A stretch of DNA of 56,173 nt from Clostridiales bacterium (GTDB taxonomy: Bacteria; Bacillota; Clostridia; Oscillospirales; Oscillospiraceae), in contig JAJPWY010000014.1 in assembly GCA_021205725.1 (NCBI GenBank), positions 1 through 56,173 of the forward strand, written 5' to 3'. Both the position numbers and the translations under genes were made by a program. Position 1 is the stretch's first letter, and each line of letters begins with the position of its first letter. Below are positions 42,952-50,592 of the stretch, piece after piece. Below the pieces are notes generated by a model. The model did not search any database. It was not told the DNA's origin and saw only the letters and a list, made by a program, of their open reading frames with translations.

Positions 42952-43001
42952 GCGACCCATCAGGCAGTTATAGACGGTTTCGCTTTGCTTGCAGACGCAG
43001 A

Positions 43002-44441
43002 TTACTCGGAGATGCCGTTGTCTGCGTTGGTGGCGTAGGTCTCTACGGCCTCGGTCACGTCGCCGCCGGCGCCGATGACCTGGAGCATGTTCCACCACTG
43101 ATAACGGGCAGCAGTCCAGTTGGTGGTGACCTGATAATAGTCGCCCAGGTACTGCATCAGGATGTTGTACTCGTTCATGATCTCGTTGTCGGCCCAGATG
43201 TCGGAGATATCCACGGTGCCATCGACCACGGTGTCACGGACAGCAAAGTAGTTGGCAGCGGTCACGGCGTCAGCAGTGGCCTCGGAGTCGCACATGTACT
43301 GGATGAACAGCTTGGCAGCGGCGATCTTGGCGTCGTCGCCGTTGTTGAAGATGCCGAAGCCCCAGATGCCGCCGCACAGCTCGGGATCAGAGCCGTCCTC
43401 GGTGGGGAATGCCATAAACAGGATCTCGTCGCCGCTCAGGGTCAGGCCGGAGCCGGTGCCAGCGGTATTGGGATCCAGCTGCTGGGCGATGTTCCAGCAG
43501 AAAGCCATGTTCAGCGTGCCCTGATAGAACTGAGCGATCTCGTCGCCGCCGACGATGGAGGCGTCGAACTCAATGCCTTCGCAGGCCACCAGAGCCTCGA
43601 GAGCCTGGATGTTCTCCTCGGAGTTCCAGGTGTAGGAGGTGTGGTCTTCGCTGGCGAAGGTGCCACCGTACAGGTTGTTGACGAGAGCGCGGGTGCCCTG
43701 GTCGCCGCCCTGGCCGCCGCAGTAGATAGCGCCCACAGTAGCGCCGGTGTACTCATAGACAGCCTGGACAGCTGCGAAGAAGTCCTCGCTGGAGTTCCAC
43801 AGATGGGTCTCCTCGTCCAGGTACTGCATGGCGCCGGCCGCCTCAAAGACGGTCTTGTTGATGGCCATGCAGTGAGCGGTCATGACCAGAGGATACTCGT
43901 AGACAGCGCCGTCTTCACCATAGCAGGCATCCAGAGCGGCGGCGTTGATCTCAGCGATATCGGTGTCGTCCAGCAGGTCGGAGATGTCCACCATGTAGCC
44001 GCTGGCGCCCCAGTCAGCTACCAGACGCTCGGGGCCTTCCATAATCAGGTCGGGGCCTTCGCCTGCGGCGAGGGCGGTGTTAACCTTCTCATCGCCGTTG
44101 GTGTAGTCCAGATACTCCACGGTGACAGAGATGCCGGTCTCGGCGGTGAAGCCTTCGATCAGGGCATTGACGGTCTCCTCAGTGCCCCAGCCGCCGATGG
44201 GATAGGTCCACAGGGTGATGGAGTCGGCGACCTCAGTGCTGTCAGTCTCCTCGACCTCAGCGTCGGCCTCGGCGTCAGCCTCAGCCTCGACCTCAGCCTC
44301 CTCCTCGTCGGTTCCGGACGCTTCCTCAGTGGTGGTGGAATCGCTGGTGTCATCGGTTGCAGTGTCGTCAGAGCTGCTGCCGCATGCTACCAGAGACAGG
44401 GCCATAAGCATGGCCAGCACCAGAGCAAGGATCTTCTTCAT
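43002..44441 (-). CDS. Extracellular carbohydrate-binding lipoprotein of the ABC importer
   Basis: A 479-aa solute-binding protein (family SBP_1). MKKILALVLAMLMALSLVAC ends in a lipobox (LVAC, Cys20); then an acidic linker of Ser/Thr/Asp/Glu (about 23-72) with repeated EA/DA pairs. The mature domain has ITLWTYPIGGWG, GEGPDLIMEGP and ANNDGE-poor but WGFGIFNNGDDAKIAAAKLFIQYM-type hinge features (here abbreviated to WGFGIFNNGDD). It delivers sugar to the two permeases; sialic acid or an anhydro/N-acetyl form is inferred from nanA, nagAB and the epimerase. Its promoter is a perfect TTGACA-N17-TATAAT. Confidence 0.9.
   Translation of the reverse strand: MKKILALVLAMLMALSLVACGSSSDDTATDDTSDSTTTEEASGTDEEEAEVEAEADAEADAEVEETDSTEVADSITLWTYPIGGWGTEETVNALIEGFTAETGISVTVEYLDYTNGDEKVNTALAAGEGPDLIMEGPERLVADWGASGYMVDISDLLDDTDIAEINAAALDACYGEDGAVYEYPLVMTAHCMAINKTVFEAAGAMQYLDEETHLWNSSEDFFAAVQAVYEYTGATVGAIYCGGQGGDQGTRALVNNLYGGTFASEDHTSYTWNSEENIQALEALVACEGIEFDASIVGGDEIAQFYQGTLNMAFCWNIAQQLDPNTAGTGSGLTLSGDEILFMAFPTEDGSDPELCGGIWGFGIFNNGDDAKIAAAKLFIQYMCDSEATADAVTAANYFAVRDTVVDGTVDISDIWADNEIMNEYNILMQYLGDYYQVTTNWTAARYQWWNMLQVIGAGGDVTEAVETYATNADNGISE
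44251..44306 (-). repeat. Six-base imperfect tandem repeat in the binding-protein linker
   Basis: About nine units related to GAGGCT/GAGGTC/GACGCC encode the (E-A/D-A/E-V) run after the lipobox. Such a track can change length by slippage without frame loss, as units are six bases. Confidence 0.6.
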
Positions 44442-44525
44442 GTTTTGTCCTCCTTTTTAAGATGATAATGTCGCAGCACAGAGGCTGCCATGTACCTGAG
44501 GGGATAAGGCCCCTCGCTGAAACAA

Positions 44526-44554
44526 ATTATATATAATTCCTTTCTGTATGTCAA
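44526..44554 (-). promoter_or_regulatory. Consensus promoter of the sialate importer operon
   Basis: On the minus strand: TTGACA (44549-44554), 17-base spacer, TATAAT (44526-44531). Both hexamers are perfect. Confidence 0.9.
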
Positions 44555-44561
44555 GGCATTT

Positions 44562-44605
44562 TTGAAATATTTTTCAAGAAATCGAGAATTTGAAAAAAAT
44601 TTCAA
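44562..44605. promoter_or_regulatory. Tandem operators TTGAAA-N4-TTTCAA
   Basis: Two 16-base palindromes, at 44562-44577 (spacer TATT) and 44590-44605 (spacer AAAA), are 28 bases apart centre to centre and lie between the divergent promoters of the importer and the SGNH esterase. A related site with a 5-base spacer overlaps the -35 of the epimerase/rpiR operon at 47457-47473. The RpiR protein encoded at 48829-49716 is the natural candidate to bind (inference). Confidence 0.72.
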
Positions 44606-44622
44606 TCCTCTGTGGCTTCTGC

Positions 44623-44651
44623 TTGACATTTCCCGACCTGGCAGGTAGACT
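44623..44651 (+). promoter_or_regulatory. Promoter of the SGNH esterase gene
   Basis: TTGACA (44623-44628), 17-base spacer, TAGACT (44646-44651), about 50 bases before the start codon and just beyond the second palindrome. Confidence 0.75.
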
Positions 44652-44701
44652 GAACAGAGAAAAACCGCCTCTGGCGGGGCAAAGGAAAGGAAGCGTGCCC
44701 C

Positions 44702-45349
44702 ATGAAAAAACACATCCTCTGTCTGGGAGATTCCAACACCCACGGCTACTGCGCCGACCCCGCCGACTGTGCTGACGGCGGCGACCGCTTCAACGAGGAG
44801 GAGCGCTGGCCCTGTCGCCTCCAGGCCGCTCTGGGCGGGGACTATCTGGTGACAGAGGAGGGTCTTTCCGGCCGCACCACCGTATTCCCTGACCCGCTCC
44901 ACGAGAGCATGGACGCCCTCTCCGTCCTCTACTCCCTGCTCAAGAGCCACGAGGTCATTGACCTGCTCATCATCATGCTGGGCACCAACGACACAAAGGA
45001 CCGCCTGTGCGCCAACGCCGCCTGTATCGGCCTGGGCATGGAGCGGCTGGTGCGCAAGGCCATGAGCGTGGACTGCTGGGGCAGTCACGGGCCGAACATT
45101 CTCATCGTCTCTCCGCCCCCCATCGGGCGGCAGATGAACGACCCCGCCATGGGCACCGGCTGCGCCGAAAAGTCCGAGGGACTGGCCGCCGCCTTCGCCC
45201 AGACCGCTCAGCTCACCGGCTGCCATTTCATGGACGCCGCAGGCTGTGAGTTCAACCGCATTGACTATATGCACCTGACCAACCGGGGGCATGCCCAGCT
45301 CGCCCGTCGTCTGGCGGAGCTGGTGCCCGGGCTGATGCCAAAGGACTGA
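44702..45349 (+). CDS. SGNH/GDSL hydrolase, candidate sialate or N-acetyl-sugar O-acetylesterase
   Basis: A 215-aa cytosolic esterase. Block I CLGDSNTHGY (nucleophile Ser11), block II GLSGRTT (Gly), block III IIMLGTNDTKD (Asn) and block V RIDYMHLTNRGH (Asp and His of the triad) are all intact. The family includes arylesterases, acetylxylan esterases and sialate O-acetylesterases. Because the gene is divergent from the sialate importer and shares its operators, I infer removal of O-acetyl groups from imported sialic acid so that NanA can act. RBS AAAGGAAAGG. Confidence 0.82.
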   Translation: MKKHILCLGDSNTHGYCADPADCADGGDRFNEEERWPCRLQAALGGDYLVTEEGLSGRTTVFPDPLHESMDALSVLYSLLKSHEVIDLLIIMLGTNDTKDRLCANAACIGLGMERLVRKAMSVDCWGSHGPNILIVSPPPIGRQMNDPAMGTGCAEKSEGLAAAFAQTAQLTGCHFMDAAGCEFNRIDYMHLTNRGHAQLARRLAELVPGLMPKD

Positions 45350-45355
45350 TATCGT

Positions 45356-45396
45356 AAACGCACCCAGGACTTGAGATTCGTCCCGGGTGCGTTTTT
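45356..45396. terminator. Bidirectional terminator, SGNH esterase / nagB
   Basis: AAACGCACCCAGGAC and GTCCCGGGTGCGTTT pair with one mismatch around TTGAGATTC, followed by further T residues; the genes converge here. Confidence 0.9.
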
Positions 45397-45422
45397 CCGT
45401 TTCGTGTTGTTCTTCGTGTTGT

Positions 45423-46148
45423 TCAGATCTGAGACAGGGCCGCCTGGTCTGCCACCAGAGTGAAGTCCTGATGGAGCTGGAGAATGGAGGCGGGTACCCG
45501 GGGGGTGATGGGGCCGAAAAAGGCCTCCTTCACGATACCGGCCTTGCTGCTGCCGGAAACCACCATAACCACCCGCCGGGCGCTCATAATGTCGCCGATG
45601 CCCATGGTGTAGGCAAACCGGGGCACATCCTCCTCTCTCTCGAAGAAGCGTTTGTTGGCCTGGATGGTGGCATCGGTCAGGGCCACCTGATGGGTGTGCT
45701 TCGAGAAGCAGTCGTCCGGCTCGTTGAAGCCGATGTGTCCGTTGGGGCCCAGCCCCAGCAACTGGAGGTCGATGCCGCCCATGCTTTGGATAACGGCATC
45801 ATACCGGGCGCACTCCTCCTCCGCGTTCCGGTTGGCGCCGCAGGGGACATTGGTGTTGGCCTGGTCGATATTGATGTAGTCGAACAGATTGTGGCGCATA
45901 AAATAGTGGTAGCTCTGGTCGTTGGAGGCATCCAGACCCACGTACTCGTCCAGATTCACCGTGCGCACCTGGCTGAAATCGATGTCTCCCTTCCGGTACC
46001 AGTCGATGAGCTGGCGGTAGGTGCCGATGGGGCTGGAGCCGGTGGCCAGGCCCAGCACGCAGTCGGGCTTGAGAATGACCTGGGCGGAGATAATGTTGGC
46101 CGTCTGGCGGCTCATGTGGTCATAGTCTCTGGCGGAAATGATTTTCAT
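45423..46148 (-). CDS. nagB: Glucosamine-6-phosphate deaminase
   Basis: A 241-aa enzyme that converts glucosamine-6-P to fructose-6-P and ammonia. VLGLATGSSPIGTYRQLI (phosphate loop), VRTVNLDEYVGLDA (catalytic Asp), QLLGLGPNGHIGFNEPDD and SGSSKAGIVKEAFFGP are the family motifs in order. It is downstream of nagA (16-base gap) and completes entry of amino sugars into glycolysis. RBS AAGGAGG. Confidence 0.96.
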   Translation of the reverse strand: MKIISARDYDHMSRQTANIISAQVILKPDCVLGLATGSSPIGTYRQLIDWYRKGDIDFSQVRTVNLDEYVGLDASNDQSYHYFMRHNLFDYINIDQANTNVPCGANRNAEEECARYDAVIQSMGGIDLQLLGLGPNGHIGFNEPDDCFSKHTHQVALTDATIQANKRFFEREEDVPRFAYTMGIGDIMSARRVVMVVSGSSKAGIVKEAFFGPITPRVPASILQLHQDFTLVADQAALSQI

Positions 46149-46164
46149 GGCAAATCCTCCTTGT

Positions 46165-47283
46165 TTATCTGTTCACCGGTCTGCCGTCGATGTAGACAGC
46201 TCTCACATTCAGCCCTCTGTCCAGCACCACCAGGTCAGCCTGTCTCCCCGGGGCCAGGGTGCCCAGCTCGTCCTCCCGGCGGATGACCTTCGTCGGGGTC
46301 AGGGTGGCAGCAGTGACCGCCGCCTCCAGAGGCACGCCAAAGGAGACCGCCCGGCGCAGCCCGTCTATCAGGTGGATGGAGGAGCCGGCCAGGGTGTCGC
46401 TACCGGACAAGGTGGCTTTTCCGTCCTTCATGGTGATGGCCTGCCCTCCAAGAACATAGTCTCCGTCCAGCATCCCGGCGCAGCGGAGAGAGTCGGAGAT
46501 GAGGGTCAGTCTGTCTCCAAACAGCCGATGGGTCAGCCGGATGACCGCCGGGTGGATGTGCAGCCCGTCGGTGATCAGCTCCACCGTGGCTCCCGCATCG
46601 CTGGCGGCGGCGATGACCCCCGGCTCCCGGTGGTGGAGGGAGGGCATGCCGTTAAACAGATGGGTGGCGTGGCTGGCTCCGGCATCATAGGCCGCCATGG
46701 CTGTGTCGTAGTCGGCAGCGGTGTGTCCAATGGACACCGTGGCGATTTGAGACGCCTCCCGGATAAAGGGGAGCGCCCCCGGCTCCTCCGGGGCCACCGT
46801 CACCAGGCGAACCAGGCCGCCGCTGGCGTCGTTGAGCCGGTGGAACATCTCAATGTCCGGGGCGTGGAGGTTGTCCGGATTCTGAGCGCCCCGCTTGGCA
46901 TAGCACAGGAACGGGCCCTCCAGGTTGACCCCCGCCACCTTTGCCCCGTTTTCGGGCCGGACGAAGTCCCGGACGGCGTGCATGGCCCGGGTCAGCTCCG
47001 GTTCCCTGAGGGTCATGGTGGTGGGACACCAGGCGGTGACCCCTCCGGCGGCATAGTACCGGGACAGGCGGCTCAGCCCCTCCGGGCTGCCGTCGCTGGC
47101 GTCCTCTCCCACGGCTCCGTGGGTGTGGATGTCGATGAGACCCGGGATGACGTAGCCTCCCTCCCCATCCAGGTCGCCAGGGCCGGCCACGGCGGGGCCT
47201 GCGGCCACGATTTGGTCGGTAAACTCCACGCCGCCGTCCACAAAGGCGCCATTCAGGAATATTTTGGCGTTGGTGATGCGCAT
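46165..47283 (-). CDS. nagA: N-acetylglucosamine-6-phosphate deacetylase
   Basis: A 372-aa amidohydrolase giving glucosamine-6-P and acetate. PGLIDIHTHGAVGED (metal HxH), AGVNLEGPFLCYAKRGAQNP (metal Glu), SIGHTAADYD and GASHATHLFNGMPSLHHREPG (metal and substrate His), and TLISDSLRCAG (catalytic Asp) are complete. I use ATG 47283 with RBS AAAGGAG. The promoter TTGCAT-N17-TATGAT (47359-47387) is upstream. Operon with nagB. Confidence 0.96.
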   Translation of the reverse strand: MRITNAKIFLNGAFVDGGVEFTDQIVAAGPAVAGPGDLDGEGGYVIPGLIDIHTHGAVGEDASDGSPEGLSRLSRYYAAGGVTAWCPTTMTLREPELTRAMHAVRDFVRPENGAKVAGVNLEGPFLCYAKRGAQNPDNLHAPDIEMFHRLNDASGGLVRLVTVAPEEPGALPFIREASQIATVSIGHTAADYDTAMAAYDAGASHATHLFNGMPSLHHREPGVIAAASDAGATVELITDGLHIHPAVIRLTHRLFGDRLTLISDSLRCAGMLDGDYVLGGQAITMKDGKATLSGSDTLAGSSIHLIDGLRRAVSFGVPLEAAVTAATLTPTKVIRREDELGTLAPGRQADLVVLDRGLNVRAVYIDGRPVNR

Positions 47284-47358
47284 ACAGGCCACTCCTTTCG
47301 GCTCCGGCGTTTTTTCTTGCGTGCAGAGCGGACAGACTCCCGCTCTGCCGATACCTAT

Positions 47359-47387
47359 ATCATACGCAAAAAAGGGCTGGGATGCAA
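47359..47387 (-). promoter_or_regulatory. Promoter of nagAB
   Basis: On the minus strand: TTGCAT (47382-47387), 17-base spacer, TATGAT (47359-47364). A GAAAATTTTC palindrome lies at 47419-47428, between this and the divergent promoter. Confidence 0.7.
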
Positions 47388-47456
47388 GGGGCAAATCAAA
47401 ATTATTTTCATTGTCGGAGAAAATTTTCAGAAAAGAAAAATCTTCCTGTTCCATGA

Positions 47457-47485
47457 TTGAAAAAGTTTTTCACTAATGTTATAAT
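47457..47485 (+). promoter_or_regulatory. Promoter of the epimerase-rpiR-DUF624 operon with overlapping palindrome
   Basis: TTGAAA (47457-47462), 17-base spacer, TATAAT (47480-47485). The -35 is part of TGAAAAAGTTTTTCA (47458-47472), a palindrome like those at 44562-44605, suggesting the same repressor. Confidence 0.78.
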
Positions 47486-47567
47486 AGGCTTAACCATCCG
47501 GAGCGGCATGTCACAAGGGCAGCGCTGCTCAGCGGCACGCAGTAATAAACGAAAGGATGAGGTCAAC

Positions 47568-48776
47568 ATGGACAAAAACGCATTTCTGGCACGGCACCAG
47601 TGGGTCAGGGACGAGCTGAAACGGAGCGTGGACTTCTGGCTCAAATACGGCATGGATCAGGAGCACGGCGGCGTATACACCTGCATTGACCGGACGGGGA
47701 AAATTTACTCCACCGACAAGAGCGTGTGGATGCAGGGCCGGTGCGGCTGGATTTACGCCTATCTCTGCACCCAGTACGGCCAGCGCCCCGAGTGGCTGGA
47801 GGCCTCCCGCTCCTGCCTGGACTTTTTGGAGGAGCACTGTGTCAACCACGATGCCGGAGGGCGGCTCTATTTCACCGTCACCGGCGACGGTAGGCCCCTG
47901 CGCCAGCGCCGCTACTGTCACTCTGAGAACTTCTACACCATCGCCAACGCCGAGTATTACGCCAACACCGGCGACGTCGTCCGCATCCAGCGGGCCCGCC
48001 GGGCCTACGACATGGTGTATAACCTGAACCACGGCCTGATCAAAGACCCCACCGGCCTGGGCCCCAAGACCATCCCGGAGACCCGCTCCAGCCGGGCCTT
48101 TGGCGACCCCATGATCTATCTGAACGTCACCGCCATCATGCGCCGCTGCGACCCGGAGAACATCGCCCTCTACGATCAGCGGGCCCGGGAGTGCGTGGAC
48201 GAAATTTTGAAATACCACTACAAGCCGGAGTTGAAGTGTGTGCTGGAGACGGTGGGGGTCAACGGCGAGCTGCAGACCGACACCACCGCCGGTCGGGTGG
48301 TCAATCCCGGCCATGACATCGAGGGCAGCTGGTTCCTGGAGGAACAGGCCAATTACACCGACGACGATTCTCTCCGCCAGGTGGCCCGGAACATCTTCCA
48401 CAACGCCATCAACGCCGGGTGGGACGAGGAGTACGGCGGGCTGCTCTACTTCATCGACTGCATGGGCTGTCCCCCGGAGGCCTATGAGCACGACATGAAG
48501 CTCTGGTGGCCTCACAACGAAATCCTGATCGCCTCCATGATGTTCTATCGGGACACCGGGGACGAGCAGTATCTGGACTGGTTCAACAAAACCGCCGACT
48601 ATGCCGAGCAGCACTTTGCCGACCCGGAGTACGGCGAGTGGTACGGCTACCTCCGCCGGGACGGTCTGCCCACCATGCCCGCCTGTAAGGGCAGCACCTT
48701 TAAGGGCCCCTTCCATGTGCCCCGCTGTCTGACCACTCTGGACAAGCTCATGGACGAAATCGAGGCCAAATGGTAA
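47568..48776 (+). CDS. N-acylglucosamine 2-epimerase (AGE) family protein
   Basis: A 402-aa alpha/alpha-barrel epimerase. WMQGRCGWIYAYL, ENFYTIANAEYY, GRVVNPGHDIEGSWFL (catalytic His) and LWWPHNEILIASMM (second His and Glu) match renin-binding-protein/AGE enzymes. It is expected to convert ManNAc from NanA to GlcNAc without phosphate, as in the Bacteroides type of sialic acid use; cellobiose 2-epimerase-like action is a less likely choice. ATG 47568 has RBS GAAAGGATGAGG; the longer frame starts at the promoter. First gene of a three-gene operon. Confidence 0.85.
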   Translation: MDKNAFLARHQWVRDELKRSVDFWLKYGMDQEHGGVYTCIDRTGKIYSTDKSVWMQGRCGWIYAYLCTQYGQRPEWLEASRSCLDFLEEHCVNHDAGGRLYFTVTGDGRPLRQRRYCHSENFYTIANAEYYANTGDVVRIQRARRAYDMVYNLNHGLIKDPTGLGPKTIPETRSSRAFGDPMIYLNVTAIMRRCDPENIALYDQRARECVDEILKYHYKPELKCVLETVGVNGELQTDTTAGRVVNPGHDIEGSWFLEEQANYTDDDSLRQVARNIFHNAINAGWDEEYGGLLYFIDCMGCPPEAYEHDMKLWWPHNEILIASMMFYRDTGDEQYLDWFNKTADYAEQHFADPEYGEWYGYLRRDGLPTMPACKGSTFKGPFHVPRCLTTLDKLMDEIEAKW

Positions 48777-48828
48777 TCCTGCCGCCCAGAACGCCGCAAA
48801 TCCACAGCACCCACAAGGGAGGTATCCA

Positions 48829-49716
48829 ATGACGCCCCAGCAGCAGACAGCAGAGGCCAACATCTTTGCCTATATCGGCAACAGCTATCACAATTTCACC
48901 ACAGCGGAGCGCAAGGTGGCTGATTATGTGCTCAGCCACAGCACCGAGGTACAGTATATGTCCATCTCCGAGCTGGCGGAGGAGTGCGGCGTGGCGGACG
49001 CCACCGTCTCCCGGTTCTGCCGCCAGCTGAAGCTAAAGGGCTACAACACCTTCAAGCTGGCGCTGGCCAAGGCCACCGTCGCCGAGCAGGGAGCGCCCGT
49101 CTCCGTGATGGAGGGTCAGGAGGGCAACATCGGCCCGGAGGACAGCTTTTCCGAGCTGTGCCGCAAGCTCTACACCGCCCAGACCGCCGCTATCGGACAG
49201 AGCATGTCCCTCATGCGGCCGGAGGTTGTGACCCAGGCGGTGGATCTGCTCTGGAACGCCCAGCGGGTCTATTGTATGGGACAGGGCGGCTCCCTGATTT
49301 TGTCCTGGCAGGCGGCCCATCTGTTCTCCACCGTCTCCCCCAAGTTCTACTTCTCCCAGGACTCCCATCTCCAGGCCACCGCCGCCGCCCTGCTCACCGA
49401 GCAGGACGCCATCCTGTTCTTCTCCTATTCCGGCTCCACCCGGGACATCTCAGAGCTGATGGGGCTGGCCAAAAAGCGGGGGGCGAAGATTGTCCTCATC
49501 ACCCGCTTTGCCAAGTCCCCCGGAGCGGTCTGGGCCGACGTGGTGCTTCAGTGCGGCTCCTTTGAGGGCCCACTCCAGCTCAGCAGCATCCCGGCAGAGA
49601 TGGCCCAGCTGTATGTGGTGGACGTGCTCTATAACGAGTTCGTCCGCCGTGACCCGGAGGCCGCCCGGAAAAACCAGGAGCTCATCGCCGAGGCCTTGGC
49701 GGAGAAGCACTTGTGA
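48829..49716 (+). CDS. RpiR-family regulator of the amino-sugar locus (NanR-like)
   Basis: A 295-aa regulator. The N-terminal HTH_6 domain (about 12-85) shows FTTAERKVADYVLSH and ISELAEECGVADATVSRFCRQLKLKGY. The C-terminal SIS domain binds phosphosugars: YCMGQGGSLILSWQAAHLF, and ILFFSYSGSTRDISELMGLAKKRG with the SGST loop. Likely ligands are GlcNAc-6-P or ManNAc-6-P. It follows the epimerase by 52 bases (RBS GGGAGG) and is the obvious candidate to bind the TTGAAA/TTTCAA palindromes. Confidence 0.92.
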   Translation: MTPQQQTAEANIFAYIGNSYHNFTTAERKVADYVLSHSTEVQYMSISELAEECGVADATVSRFCRQLKLKGYNTFKLALAKATVAEQGAPVSVMEGQEGNIGPEDSFSELCRKLYTAQTAAIGQSMSLMRPEVVTQAVDLLWNAQRVYCMGQGGSLILSWQAAHLFSTVSPKFYFSQDSHLQATAAALLTEQDAILFFSYSGSTRDISELMGLAKKRGAKIVLITRFAKSPGAVWADVVLQCGSFEGPLQLSSIPAEMAQLYVVDVLYNEFVRRDPEAARKNQELIAEALAEKHL

Positions 49717-49767
49717 CCCCCGTTCGGGCCACCGGAAAACCAACGTTACAGTGAGGCAAAGACCGTC

Positions 49768-50430
49768 ATGTTCCGACAAGTATTCGATCCCAACAACCTA
49801 TTCTGGCGCATCATCAGCAGGTGTGTGGATCTTGTGGGGCTGAGCGTGTTCTGGGCGGCGCTGAGCCTGCCCATTGTCACCGTCGGCCCCGCCACCGCCG
49901 CCCTGTACTACACGGTGGTCAAGACCTTCCGCCACGGGGAGGACGGCGCCTTCGGCATTTACTGGCGGGCCTTTGTGCAGAATCTCCGCCAGGGCGTCCC
50001 TGCCACGCTGATCTTCATCCCCGTCCTCCTGCTCGTCTTCTATGGCTATTCGGTCATGTACGCCAACGCCACCAGCGACCTGGGGGTGGTGATGTTCGTG
50101 GCCTACTATGTGGCCCTGGTCGTCCCCATTGGGCTGTTCTGCTACCTATTTCCCATCATGGGCCGGTTCGACCTGTCGTTAAAGGAGCTGTTCCGCACCT
50201 CCTTCGCCCTGTGCCTCCGGCATCTGCCCACCACCTTCATCCTTGTGCTGCTGGTGGTGGAGCTGGTCATCTTCGTGCTGGAGCAGTGGTGGCCCATCCT
50301 CTTTGTGCCGGTGGTGACGGTGTTCCTGTTCTCCCTGTTTCTGGAGCGCATTTTCCCCAAATATCTCAGCGAGGAGGAGCGGGCCGTCCTGGAGGATCGG
50401 CTGCCGGAGGAGGACGAAGAGGAGGAGTGA
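49768..50430 (+). CDS. DUF624/YesL-family membrane protein
   Basis: A 220-aa integral membrane protein with about five hydrophobic segments and a very acidic C-terminus (EERAVLEDRLPEEDEEEE). NLFWRIISRCVDLVGLSVFWAALSLPIVTVGPATAALYYTVVK-type start, here judged from NLFWRIISRC and GPATAALYYTVVK, is the DUF624 mark. Members accompany CUT1 sugar importers and glycosidase loci in Firmicutes; the function is unknown, perhaps assembly or regulation of the importer. Last gene of the operon. Confidence 0.85.
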   Translation: MFRQVFDPNNLFWRIISRCVDLVGLSVFWAALSLPIVTVGPATAALYYTVVKTFRHGEDGAFGIYWRAFVQNLRQGVPATLIFIPVLLLVFYGYSVMYANATSDLGVVMFVAYYVALVVPIGLFCYLFPIMGRFDLSLKELFRTSFALCLRHLPTTFILVLLVVELVIFVLEQWWPILFVPVVTVFLFSLFLERIFPKYLSEEERAVLEDRLPEEDEEEE

Positions 50431-50479
50431 CGCCTCCTTCCCATTTCTTCGACAGGCTCTGCCGCAACACAAAATAATG

Positions 50480-50511
50480 GCAGCCCATCCGTTTTCCTGC
50501 GGATGGGCTGC
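50480..50511. terminator. Hairpin, copy 1 of a duplicated terminator
   Basis: Perfect 12-base arms GCAGCCCATCCG / CGGATGGGCTGC with loop TTTTCCTG. T-rich sequence follows on the minus strand (ATTATTTTG), less so on the plus strand. It is identical over 32 bases to the hairpin at 51173-51204. Confidence 0.82.
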
Positions 50512-50548
50512 ATTGTCTGTCAAAAAATCATTCTGCGAAAAAGAGAAA

Positions 50549-50586
50549 CAGCGCCCGGTTTGATGAGCGGTCGTCAGAGGGCGCTG
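50549..50586 (-). terminator. Terminator of the AT-rich orphan gene
   Basis: On the minus strand CAGCGCCC and GGGCGCTG pair around a 22-base loop and are followed by TTTCTCTTTTT, seven bases past the stop codon. Confidence 0.78.
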
Positions 50587-50592
50587 TGCTGC

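Noticed and set aside
42948..44465. A 505-codon plus-strand frame over the binding protein
   Set aside because: Antisense to a lipoprotein with lipobox, promoter and RBS; no motif of its own.
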